Source: Eutreptiella sp. 'Long Island Sound 2002' (taxonomy: Eukaryota; Euglenozoa; Euglenophyceae; Eutreptiales; Eutreptiaceae). From it: DNA of 64,000 nucleotides. Below, piece after piece: positions 51,522 through 60,048 of the stretch. Position numbers and translations under genes: made by a program. The stretch spans positions 35,359,394 to 35,423,393 of the forward strand of contig OZ038383.1 in NCBI GenBank assembly GCA_964036045.1, read 5' to 3'. Under the pieces are notes generated by a model that made no database searches, was not told the origin of the DNA, and worked only from the letters and a program-made list of their open reading frames with translations. Every line of letters begins with the position of its first letter. Position 1 is the first letter of the stretch.

Positions 51522-52310
51522 AGTAAGAAAAAGTGCTTTTCGAATGCCTTAAGGTATACTTTAGTTGTATTAGAGGTGCTCTAAGCACTCTTGCCTTTTT
51601 ATCTTAGTATTGGCCTAACCAAAACGGGTGATAACACATTTTGACCTATAGAACCAAACACTAAATCAGGATGTTTTGTGGACCCCTTAATCCCCAAGCA
51701 ATGTGCACTAAAACATCTTTTCCTGAGTTGACTGAGGCACTGTCATACTGAGGCAGAGCCTATGAATTTATCTATGTTTTCTCATGAATTCTTAGCTATC
51801 CTAGTCGGAAGCACCCTAGGGGCTGGGGTACCTCTTTTTGAGAGGTCCTGGGTTCAATACCCAGTCAGCCTAGCTAACTAGGAAGTTCCCATGTGACATG
51901 GCAGTGACCTCAGCGCCACAAGCCATGTCACCTCAGCACCTATGGGACCAAAAACAAAGAGTGCACATCTCAAGATGGCACTATGGAGAGTGTGAGCCCT
52001 CGGGGCAGTTATCCAATCAGTTTTTCTCAATCATGTAAAATATTTCAACCTGAGTTGCATTGAATGTCTATTGCTGTGGTCTATTGCTGATATCTTTCTT
52101 CATCTAACTCTTTGTGACGGCAGCCCTTCTATGCTTTGATCCTGTTCCGAACTCTACTTGCTTATCTCTGGCATTGGGCTATCCTTGGTTGTTTGTATTT
52201 CTAAAACACAACATTTTCCTCATCAAAAGCAAGCAGCAGGAACCCTACACCAGCAGCAAGCAGCAGGAGAGGCACAACAAAGAGTTCAAAGAACTCTTTT
52301 GAAAGTTTCT
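51522..52310 (+). repeat. B-family LTR, diverged third copy
   Basis: 789 bp on the plus strand, starting AGTAAGAAAAAGTGC and ending AAAGTTTCT next to a PBS. Aligns with element B's LTRs over the full length with many differences. It is the 5' LTR of a different, truncated element of the same family. Confidence 0.8.
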
Positions 52311-52325
52311 GGTAGCAAGAGGCAG
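52310..52325 (+). promoter_or_regulatory. Primer-binding site of the truncated B relative
   Basis: TGGTAGCAAGAGGCAG directly after the LTR: element B's PBS with one inserted A. Confidence 0.65.
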
Positions 52326-52403
52326 ACAGTCCCTGCGTGCCGGCAGCAACCCCGTGCCGTACACCCAGCGCGCCGAGGACTGTCCTGAGCAAGAAGGGCG
52401 AGT

Positions 52404-52496
52404 ATGGACACAAAGAAGGAGGACACCGACGCGAAGGCGGCGCCTGAGGCACCAGCAATGCCAGCGCCTGGAGAGCCTGGACCTGGAGGTAGGTAG
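52404..52496 (+). pseudogene. Start of the B-type first ORF, truncated
   Basis: ATG 52404 encodes MDTKKEDTDAKAAPEAPAMP and ends at TAG 52494-52496. It matches the start of B's ORF at 18258 (MDPRKEDADVKTAPAP). Homology stops at about 52490, where unrelated GC-rich sequence begins. Confidence 0.7.
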
Positions 52497-54115
52497 GTAG
52501 GTGCACTCGGTCGTGGAGGGGCGCCCCATGGTTCCCCCTGGCGTCGCCCCTGTGACGAACAGGAAGAGGCTCCGCGCGTGAAGAGGGGAGGCGGCTTACT
52601 TCCCGCTAGACCTGACTGTTGGCCCCCAACAAAGCGGCCCCGGGCAACACCGGGAGGGCTGATCGCCGCCAGCGTGACGTGCTTGTCTCGCCGAGAGGGT
52701 GTGCTCCCGTGCTTGCGCACGTCCCCTCCTTTCGGCGGAACCCTAGAGGTTCACCGGACTTCCTGGCGTATCCCGTTCCCAAGGCATGCATGCACGTTCT
52801 TGGTACTAGGGTTCCGAGGCGCTTGGGTGTCACACGCTCCGCCTCGAGTCCCAAAGCAGCGCAGGCCTTAGGATGCAGCCTTACCCCCGCTCTCCGGATC
52901 TCGCTTGGCCGGGTCACCTGCATGGCACGGGCTGCCTCAGTGCCCGGGCTTTCGGCACTGGGCTTCCTACTGTTGTGCGGCGTTTCTGTTTGGGTCCGGC
53001 TGGCGGTTGGGTGTGGGTTTTGTTAACCCCGCCAGTCCTGGCTGGGGTCTTTGGTGGGTGTGTTTGGGCACGCTTTGTGGTGTTGTTCGTGGTTGGGCTT
53101 CGGTTTCGGCCTGCTTATGGGACGTTTGTGGTTTCGTGGGCGCCCCGCTTGCCCCCCGCCGTTTCCGGTTCCGGCGTGCGGTGTGGGCGTGTGTGCTGGG
53201 CCCGGGTCCCGGCTGTGCCCAGCCATTCTTGGCTGGGTTGTCGGGGTGTGTTTTTTGCGCTTTTTTTTTCTTCTTTTTTTTTTTCCTGTCCCGGGCTTTG
53301 TGGTCCCTGTCCCTCCATCCCCTTTCTTTCGGGCTGGGCTGGTGGCTCTCTTTTTTTTTTTTTTTTCCGTTTCGGTGTCCCTTTTTCCGTGGGCCGCTGT
53401 TCCTGGCTTGGTGTTGCCTGTTTTCGGTGGGTGGTCCCCCTCTCCCTCCTTGCGGGTCCTGTCTTCGGTGCCTTCTCGGGGGGGGGTTTGGCCGCCTCTG
53501 GTGGTGTTGGCGGGCGGTTTGGCGGCTGTGGGGTGTTTTCCTGCCTTTTCCCCCTCCCCCCTCCTTTTTTTGGGGGGGGGGGCTTGCCTGTTCCCCCCTC
53601 TGCCTTCCCTGGGCTGGCGCACCCACTGGCCTGCATTCAGTGTTGTCTTCCGGGCTGCTGTTTTCAGTTGCGTTCTGTTTGGCCGCGTTCCGGCCCCATG
53701 GGTGGGTTTTGATATGTCCACGGTGGGCTCGGCGCCCCTTCTTGCCGGGTTAGGTCCTGGCTCTGCCGGCTGGGCGGCTGCGCCAGAAGGCTGCTTGTGG
53801 TTTTGGGTTAGGGGGCTGGGGTTGTTCGTGTCCTTTCCCCTCTGCGGTGCCGGCTGTAATCCTCTGGGTGGTCCGCCACCGTTGTCGCCAGGCGCGCTGT
53901 GGCCCCGTGTGTGGCCTGCAGTGCTGGTGTGTGGCGTGCTGGCGCGGCGCCTTCCAGGGTGTGCGGTGTCTTGCTTCGGTTAGTCCTTCAGGTTAGGGTC
54001 AGTTGTGTCGTGTTGTGCCACTCTTTGCCGCGTCGCGTCGCGTCGTGCTGTGGCGCGTTGCACTGTGGCGCGCTGTGGTGCGGTGTGCCGTGGTCTCGCG
54101 TGGTGCCGCGGTGGG
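52497..54115. other. GC-rich tract with T-runs, no convincing gene
   Basis: On the plus strand it is G/T-rich with long T runs at 53256-53290 and 53350-53370. Long open frames exist on both strands but reflect composition. Read on the minus strand it is the 3' side of the LINE-like unit, so it may be its 3' untranslated region. Confidence 0.4.
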
Positions 54116-56314
54116 TCAGTGGAGGTCAGCCTGGCCTGTGTTGTGGTGCGGAGACCGGGCCGGAGTGTGACTGGCTGGTGGCTGGGGGGTGCGGTTAGGT
54201 GTGGGTGTCTCGCTGGGTCCGTGCTGTGGGGGCTTGGGCGTGCCGCTCGGGCTGGTGGGTCGGGTAGGTCGATCGCGTGACGGTCCGTGGGGTTGCCCTC
54301 CCTGGGGGCCTGTGCCTTGGTCCCGTGTCCTCTGGGGGTTTCGGTCCCTAGTCCTGGGTGCCGCGGCTGTGCCTTCGTCCTCTTCCGGTGCCTGTGAGGT
54401 GGCCCTTGTGGTGGCCGGGGTCGTCGCCTGGCGGTGAGGGCGTGGTGGTGCGCCGTGCGGCGGAGTTCCCTGCGGCTTCCTCTGTGGGTGTGGCCCGTTC
54501 TCCCCGTGTAGGTGTGCCCTCCATTCTCCGTGTGGTTTCCGGTGGCCGGTGGGTGTGCGCTGGTGTGATCCGCATGGCGTCCGATGTTTGCTTCGGTGGT
54601 GTGTGTTGGGGAGTTTGGTGGGGGTGGGGCGGCGCTGGTTCCCCCGTCGTGGTGTGCCCTTCCTGGGTGTGGGTTGTGGTGTTTGCCGTGGTGCCCTTTT
54701 CCTCCGTGTCTTGGTCCCCGCTCCCGCCCCTTCCTGGTTCTTGGGTGGTTTCCTGCCGCCATGTGGTGTCGCTTCCGGCGTCCTGTCCCTGCGAGTGCCT
54801 GCCCTCACTTGGGGCCCCTCCGTGCCCTCTTGCCTGAGTGCTCCTTGGTGCCCCTTGCCCTTCCCTTGCCCTTGTCCTGCCCCTTCCTGGTGTGGTGGTG
54901 GCGGGAGGGGCGGGGTGGGGAGGGGGCGCCGGCGGCCCAGGCCTGGGGGTGGGTGGCCTGGAGCCACTGGCGGAGGGCTTTGGGGGCTGTAGGGGGGGCG
55001 GAGGCCCTGGACCGCATCGCGGAGGAGGACCTCCCATGCCGCTTGCGGCATGATGGCCTCCGGGGCGGCCTCGTTGGGGTTTGTGGGGGTGCGGGTGCGC
55101 ACCTCATTGAAGGTATGCACCATGTGCACCCCTTCGTGCCTTCCCGCTCCCCCGGCCCACTTCACCCAGCGGCGGAGCTCCTGCAGAGCGGGGGGAGACC
55201 ACCAGGCGAGGTGGGCGGGGGCCCGGGGGGGGGAGGGGTCCGTGCCCGGGGTCCTGGAGCGGCAGGGGGGGGACGTGGACCTGCGGTGGTGGCGGGGGTG
55301 GCGGTGCCTGGGGAAGCGGGAGCGGCAGTGGCGGGGGCTGGGGGTGGAGGACGGGTACGGGCGGAGGGGGGAGCGGCAGGGGGAGGTGCACATGGGGCGG
55401 CGGTGGCGCGCTCGGTGGCGTCCAGGGGAGCGGGAGTGGTGGTGGCGGGGGCTGGGGGTGGTGGATGGGTACGGGCGGCGGGGGGAACGGAGGGTCCGGC
55501 GGGGCGTGTGGGGGGAGGGGGAGGTGGACGTGGGGCGGCGGTGGCGTGCCTGGCTGCGTCGGGGGGAGCGGGAGTGGTGGTGGCGGGGGCTGGGGGTGGG
55601 GGTCTTGTATGGCCGGTGGGGGGGGGAGGAGGCGGACATGGGGCGGCGGTGGCGCTCGTGGTGGTGCCCGGGGGAGCGGGAGCGACGGGAGCGGGGTCCC
55701 AGGAGGGTGTGGTGGCACCTGGGGCAGCGGGAGCGGCGCGAGTTGGTGGTTGAGGCGCGGTGGGAGTGTGGGCGTCGTGGGCGGGTGTGCCGTGCGGGGG
55801 GGGAGCGGGAGCGCCGCCGTTTGCGGGACCGGGCCTCATCGCTCGAGTCAGGCCAGTCCGGAGGCGTGGGCGGCCCCTGGGGGGTCTCGCGCGGTGCCGC
55901 CTGGTACTGGGGGGGGGGGGAGGTCCCCCGTCGTCCATGGATCCGCCACGTAGGGGTGTGGTGGCGGCAGCGGCTGGTGGTATGGGTCGAGTGGCTGTCC
56001 TTGGCGGGCTTTGGCCCAGGGGGGCCCCTTCGGCGTGGACGTGGTGGCCGGGGGGGTACGGATACGGTTCCTGGTACGGGGGGGGTGGCTGGTACGGGGG
56101 GGTGGTCCCTGGCGGTAGGTGGGGTATGCGGGTGGAGCGCTCGGTGGCTGCCATCCCATCCGCTGGTGCTGTTCGTGCACGGGGGGTTGTGGCCCGGTGG
56201 GGTAGGGCGGTGGGCAGTGGTAGTGGTGGGGGTGGTGTTGGTAGTGGTGGTGGTGGGGCCGCTGGTGGTGGTGGTGTGGGTAGTGGTGGGGTTGGTGTTG
56301 CGGGTATGGCCCAT
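54116..56314 (-). CDS. GC-rich ORF with His/Arg/Ser-Pro repeats and a Trp-rich domain, LINE-like unit
   Basis: 732 open codons. The stretch TDPSPPRAPAHLAWWSPPAL, LRRWVKWAGGAGRHEGVHMV and MPQAAWEVLLRDAVQGLRPP (54980-55230) has balanced composition and looks like genuine protein, unlike the other two frames there. Upstream of it are three to four copies of a unit encoding SPRHHHSRSPRR / HRARHRRPM, RS-like and very basic, produced by a minisatellite. It probably binds nucleic acid; no family recognised. The proline-rich beginning and the Gly/Thr/Arg-rich end may not be coding. It is on the same strand as, and downstream of, the protease ORF, so it could be the same protein in another frame. Confidence 0.4.
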   Translation of the reverse strand: MGHTRNTNPTTTHTTTTSGPTTTTTNTTPTTTTAHRPTPPGHNPPCTNSTSGWDGSHRALHPHTPPTARDHPPVPATPPVPGTVSVPPRPPRPRRRGPPGPKPAKDSHSTHTTSRCRHHTPTWRIHGRRGTSPPPQYQAAPRETPQGPPTPPDWPDSSDEARSRKRRRSRSPPARHTRPRRPHSHRASTTNSRRSRCPRCHHTLLGPRSRRSRSPGHHHERHRRPMSASSPPHRPYKTPTPSPRHHHSRSPRRSQARHRRPTSTSPSPHTPRRTLRSPRRPYPSTTPSPRHHHSRSPGRHRARHRRPMCTSPCRSPLRPYPSSTPSPRHCRSRFPRHRHPRHHRRSTSPPCRSRTPGTDPSPPRAPAHLAWWSPPALQELRRWVKWAGGAGRHEGVHMVHTFNEVRTRTPTNPNEAAPEAIMPQAAWEVLLRDAVQGLRPPYSPQSPPPVAPGHPPPGLGRRRPLPTPPLPPPPHQEGAGQGQGKGKGHQGALRQEGTEGPQVRAGTRRDRTPEATPHGGRKPPKNQEGAGAGTKTRRKRAPRQTPQPTPRKGTPRRGNQRRPTPTKLPNTHHRSKHRTPCGSHQRTPTGHRKPHGEWRAHLHGENGPHPQRKPQGTPPHGAPPRPHRQATTPATTRATSQAPEEDEGTAAAPRTRDRNPQRTRDQGTGPQGGQPHGPSRDRPTRPTSPSGTPKPPQHGPSETPTPNRTPQPPASHTPARSPHHNTGQADLH
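55309..55695. repeat. Minisatellite, units of about 108-135 bp
   Basis: Three full units and part of a fourth, each starting GGGGAGCGGGAGTGGTGGTG or close to it and containing GGGGCGGCGGTGGCG, at 55309, 55427, 55562 and 55670. Length changes are caused by insertions within G-rich parts. Confidence 0.8.
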
Positions 56315-56389
56315 CGACCCCTTGTGGGTTTTCTGGTCCCCCTTGTGGGGTTGGGGGGTTGGGCATCGTGGGCAGTCCCCGGGGCTGTA

Positions 56390-57940
56390 CTATGTGGTGG
56401 GCAGGGGGGGCGGGTTTGGGGCCGGGCTTGACGGTGACGGTGGTCGAGGGGTCCCACGTCCCTGGGTCGGTTTGGCTGGCGGTGGTGGTGGTTTGTGGGG
56501 GATGGATGACGGGGCTCTTGGTGACGGGGATGTGGACGAGGGCTTGGACGGGGTCCTGCTGGGTGGCCGCCTCTGCGGTGGTGGTGGGTGCCGGCGGGAG
56601 GGGGGCGCGGGTTGCGGTGGGTGGGGGGTCCTGGCTTGGGCGAGGGTCCGGGCGGGGGTGGTGTCGGGTGGGTTTGTGTCGTTGCGTTTGTGGTGTTGTG
56701 TGTGCTCGCGTGGGCGCCGGCTTGGGTTTGGGGTCGGGTTTGGGGTTGGGGTCCGGTTCCAGGTTGAGGAGTACCTCTGTCCGGAGGTGTGAGGGCGCCG
56801 ATGTCGGGTCGGGGGTTGTCCCGGTGCGTTGCTGGGGTGCCCGAGTCGCCTGTGTGCGGGTTGGGGAGTCGGTGTGTGCGGCCCCGGCCTTGGCTTTTGC
56901 CGTGGCCTTGAGGATGAGGGCGGCGGGGAGGGGGGGGTCGGAGGATGAGGTGGAGGAGGTGGAGGAGGCTGAGGATAAGGAGGAGGTGGTGGACGCGGGT
57001 TGGGCTGTGATGCGGGCGGGCTTGTGGGCGGCGGCTTCTGCTGCGGCCACGGCGGGGAGGATTGAGGGCATGTCCTCGGGCTGTAGGTTGGGGGCGGGCG
57101 GCTGGGGGGGCCCGGTCGTGACCTGGCGGCCCGGCGGGCCGATCTGGTCGGCAGCGGCGGGGGAGGGAGGCGCGGGGCTGTGGCCTTCTCCTTCTGGGCT
57201 TGGCTGGGCCCGGGTCCTGCAATGTGCGAGGTCATGTGGGTTGGCGTCCGCGGGGGGGAACAGTTCGCGTGGGCTGCATTCAGGGGCCGGGGGGGATGGG
57301 CCTGGGTCCTCTGGGGTGTGTGCGGGGGGCGTGGGCGGGCCACTGGGTGGGGTGGGCGTGCCGCGGGGCGCGTGGCTCCCCTCAGCGGGTGTGTGTGGGT
57401 TGTCGAGTGTGGGGGGCGGTGAAGGGTGTCCGGCGGGTGGGTGTGTGGCGGGCGTGTGCTGGTGTTCGGGCGGGTGGGGGAGGCCCGTGTCGCGGGCCCG
57501 GGGGTGCGCGCGATGGTGGGCGTGTGTGGGTCTCCGGTTGAGCAGCGAGAGGGGAGGGGCATGGGCGGGGATTGTGCGGTGGGGTGTGCTGGGTCGGTGT
57601 ATGTGTCCGCTTGCCGCGGCGCGCCTGCGTGGGCAGTTGTAGGCCGGGTGGTTTGGAGGAGAAGCTTGCCGTCTTCTGCTGCCGCGGCAAGGATTTCGCA
57701 GACGAGCTTGCGTATCTGGTCGACCTCTTGGTCAGTAGTGGGAAGGGGGTATGCTAGCTTTGGGCTAAGACCCGCGCGGTTGAGGACCCTGTGGATGGCG
57801 CGGTACCCGCAGGTGAGGGACTGCTGCGGTCTCGGGGGGGGGTTTGGTCGTGTGTCCGGGCCCGCCTCGACTTGTGTGTGGGCGGTGGGGATGGCCCAGA
57901 CCCAGGGCACGGTCCCCGTGGGTGGCCAGGGGCGCTGGAT
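56390..57940 (-). pseudogene. C48/Ulp1-like protease C-terminal part with proline-rich tail
   Basis: In frame with 57941-58177 across a TGA at 57941-57943. It reads TVPWVWAIPTAHTQVEAG, then RPQQSLTCGYRAIHRVLNRA, the Gln-x3-Cys-Gly site that holds the nucleophile in Ulp1-type cysteine proteases, and LPTTDQEVDQIRKLVCEIL. The remaining 420 residues are Pro/Thr/Arg-rich with no domain and may be untranslated or disordered. The open frame as usually drawn starts with GTG at 57910, which is not a real start. Function would be cleavage of a ubiquitin-like or polyprotein bond; the target is unknown. Confidence 0.5.
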
Positions 57941-58290
57941 TCAGTGGGTTAGGAAGAGCATGGCCAATCCCAGGTGGTAGCCCGCCTTCCCTGAGGTGAT
58001 TTGGGCCAGGTCGCGGGCTGCAGGCTTGTCCCCTGGCTGGAGGACGCCCCTGAGGACCCTGTGCTGGGTGGTGGCGTCCCCCACTGCCCCTGGTGGGGCG
58101 GTCTCCGGGGCCAACATGGTGTCTGTCCCTTGGATGAGCCATTGCGGGCCGGGGGACGTAGCCGTAGCGGCTATCACGTAGTAGTGGCCGCGCTCGAGGA
58201 CTGTAACCCAGACCTCCGGCGGGGGGTGGTCACTGTCTGTAGGTGGGGGGGGAGGTCATCGTCTGGGGTGCAGAGGCCGGGGGCGCGGAG
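57941..58290 (-). pseudogene. C48/Ulp1-like protease, catalytic His-Asp segment
   Basis: The frame encodes HPPPEVWVTVLERGHYYVIA and TSPGPQWLIQGTDTML, which fit the Ulp1 pattern of a strand, catalytic His followed by an aromatic residue, and Asp about 20 residues later. It overlaps, in another frame, the end of the 58174-58920 ORF. A 1-nt indel in 58200-58290 therefore separates the N-terminal part from this catalytic part, and TGA 57941-57943 separates it from the Cys part. Confidence 0.5.
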
Positions 58291-58920
58291 GGCGGTGTCG
58301 CGGTTTGGTGCGGTGGCCTGTTCCCACTGCTCCGGGCGGTTCGGGTCCGCTGGGTGGTCCGTCTCCGCTGGGGCCCGTCGTAGGCGTACGGTCCATTGAC
58401 GCGTGACGTTGATGCCGGTGTCGTGCGTCAGGGCCTGGCCCCACTCGATGGGGGGGATCCAGACGTGCTTGCCCCGGCTGTGTTTGCGGGCTCGCCAGAG
58501 TACGAGGTCTACGATGGTCTCGTGGAGGCCGCTGCCTGGGGTGGTCAGGTCCCGGAGGGCTTTGACGGTGAGCTTGGTCCAGTCCTCTTGTAGGCGGTAC
58601 CAGCCCAGGGGGGTGGTCGGGGCCCTGTCCTGGAGGGTTGCTCGGAGGAGGTCGGGGTTGCGGATGGTGGCCAGTGTGAGGGGGGGGTGCCCCGGGTCTG
58701 GGGGGGGTGGGCCGGATGGGCTGCCGGGGACTTGCGCGTCTACGTCGATGCATGGTTGGCCCTGGTTGGGCTCGGCTGGACTGGGCGGTGCCGGGTGGCT
58801 TCTTGGGTGTGAGACGGGTCTCAGGGCGCTGTGGTGGTGTCTTGGAGACCTGTGGATGGAGATGGGGGGCGCGTGCGGGGCGCGGAATGGGTTAGTGGAC
58901 CTCTGGGTCATGCACGGCAT
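58174..58920 (-). CDS. LINE-like unit downstream ORF: N-terminal part of C48/Ulp1-like protease
   Basis: 248 codons from a true ATG at 58920, which overlaps the end of the RNase H ORF (stop at 58892) by 29 bp in another frame. After a Pro/His-rich start comes TIRNPDLLRATLQDRAPTTP, WTKLTVKALRDLTTPGSGLH, ETIVDLVLWRARKHSRGKHV and WIPPIEWGQALTH. The LHETIVDLVLWRARK block fits the 'LNDxxI' helix that opens Ulp1 domains. The His, Asp and Cys residues follow in other frames (57941-58290, 56390-57940). The tight overlap suggests coupled expression with the upstream ORF. Confidence 0.55.
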   Translation of the reverse strand: MPCMTQRSTNPFRAPHAPPISIHRSPRHHHSALRPVSHPRSHPAPPSPAEPNQGQPCIDVDAQVPGSPSGPPPPDPGHPPLTLATIRNPDLLRATLQDRAPTTPLGWYRLQEDWTKLTVKALRDLTTPGSGLHETIVDLVLWRARKHSRGKHVWIPPIEWGQALTHDTGINVTRQWTVRLRRAPAETDHPADPNRPEQWEQATAPNRDTALRAPGLCTPDDDLPPHLQTVTTPRRRSGLQSSSAATTT

Positions 58921-60048
58921 GGTAATGGATGAGACGCTGCATGTGTTCCCTGGCGGTGGGGTCGGTGAGTTGCTCCGCGTGTGTTAGCAGGAGGTGTTTG
59001 CGGTGTACCATTTGGGCCGCTGCTCTGCGGACTGCCTCTAGCTGGAGGTGTGCTGCTGCCTCCATGGGGCTTTCCGTGTGTTTGGTGAGGTGTCGGTGCC
59101 GGGCCTGTGTCACTGCCCCTCTCATGGTGGCTTCTTTGATCAGGGGGTCCCGGAGGAGCCGTTCGGTGGCCTGGTGTGCGTGGCTGTGGTTTGGCCATCC
59201 TTCGTGTTGTCGCAGGTTTTCCGCCGGGGACCAGCCCACTAGCGTGTCCCTGCCTGTATGGAGGGGGCATTTCTTGAAGTGTTCCCAGTCCTCCGGGGTG
59301 GTGTGGTCGCACGGCCAACAGGTGTGTTCGTCGGGGACGTGGATGTGCTTGCGGGCGAGCCATCTGGCGACCCTGGTGAGGAATGGCAGTTGCTCCCTGA
59401 GGAGCTGGATGCGTCGTTTTTGGAGGTGGGCTGGGACGTTTGCTGGGCGCAGCGCTGAGTGGTAGAGGAGGACTTGCAGTCTGTCCTGGAGCTCCTGGAT
59501 GTGCGCCCGGCTGTCTGCGTCGCCGAGCACATGGGCGAAATGTTGGATGGGGTTGGGGTAGTGGTATGCTCTGTCGTGGGAGGAATAGGGGGCGTCCTCT
59601 GGTACCCAGTCCGAGGTCTGGTGGGGCTCGGGTACAGGGGGCACATGTTGGAGGTGTGTGTGGTTGCGGCCGAGGTCAGGGATCTGGAGGGCTGGTAGGT
59701 GTGTTGTGCGCTGGTGTACTGCCTGGTTGTCGACCTTACCATTTCCGTATTGGTGTCTGTTGGACTCCTGTTTCACGATGTGGAGTTGGACGTAGGGGGG
59801 AAGGCTGCGAAGGGCTTTCCAGAGCAGCAGTGCCTGGGTGCCGAGGCTCGTCGCGGTGGCTTTGTGAAGTGGTTGCCTTGCTATGCCGAGGAGCAGGTGT
59901 GTGTCGACAGTGGCGTCTACCACGAACCAGACCCGGACGATGTGCGGGGAGTGGGCGGGTAGGTGGGCCGCGATCTCGGTGATGGCGTCGGCCATGGCCC
60001 CTAGCTCCCCGTGGGAAGAGGCCCCATAGGTGGTGTGGCCCGTGTGGT
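58892..60048 (-). CDS. LINE-type RNase H and C-terminal zinc domain, 5'-truncated
   Basis: The open frame reaches the junction at 60048. It reads TYGASSHGELGAMADAITEI, VRVWFVVDATVDTHLLLGIA and KQESNRHQYGNGKVDNQAVH, matching an RNase H fold with Glu, Asp and final Asp in the expected order, then a helical region and CWPCDHTTPEDWEHFKKCPL, a Cys-Cys-His-Cys zinc motif of the type at the C-terminus of non-LTR retrotransposon ORF2 proteins. The RT and endonuclease would lie upstream but are cut off by element G's LTR. It ends TAA at 58892-58894. RNase H removes RNA from the cDNA hybrid; the zinc motif probably helps bind the target or template. Confidence 0.7.

Noticed and set aside
53256-53370. 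LINE poly(A) tail (seen as T-runs on the plus strand)
   Set aside because: The runs are internal, broken by C, and followed by about 750 bp of similar GC-rich DNA on the left, not by a boundary with a target duplication.
52873-53983. Long plus-strand ORFs in the GC-rich region (279-310 codons)
   Set aside because: Composition is extreme (Gly, Val, Phe, Trp, Cys repeats); open frames exist in all three frames on both strands because stop codons are rare in this G/T-rich sequence. No domain seen.
54584-56792. Plus-strand ORFs of 389 and 580 codons
   Set aside because: Gly/Arg/Trp-only low-complexity translations of the minisatellite and its flanks. The minus strand holds the plausible protein.
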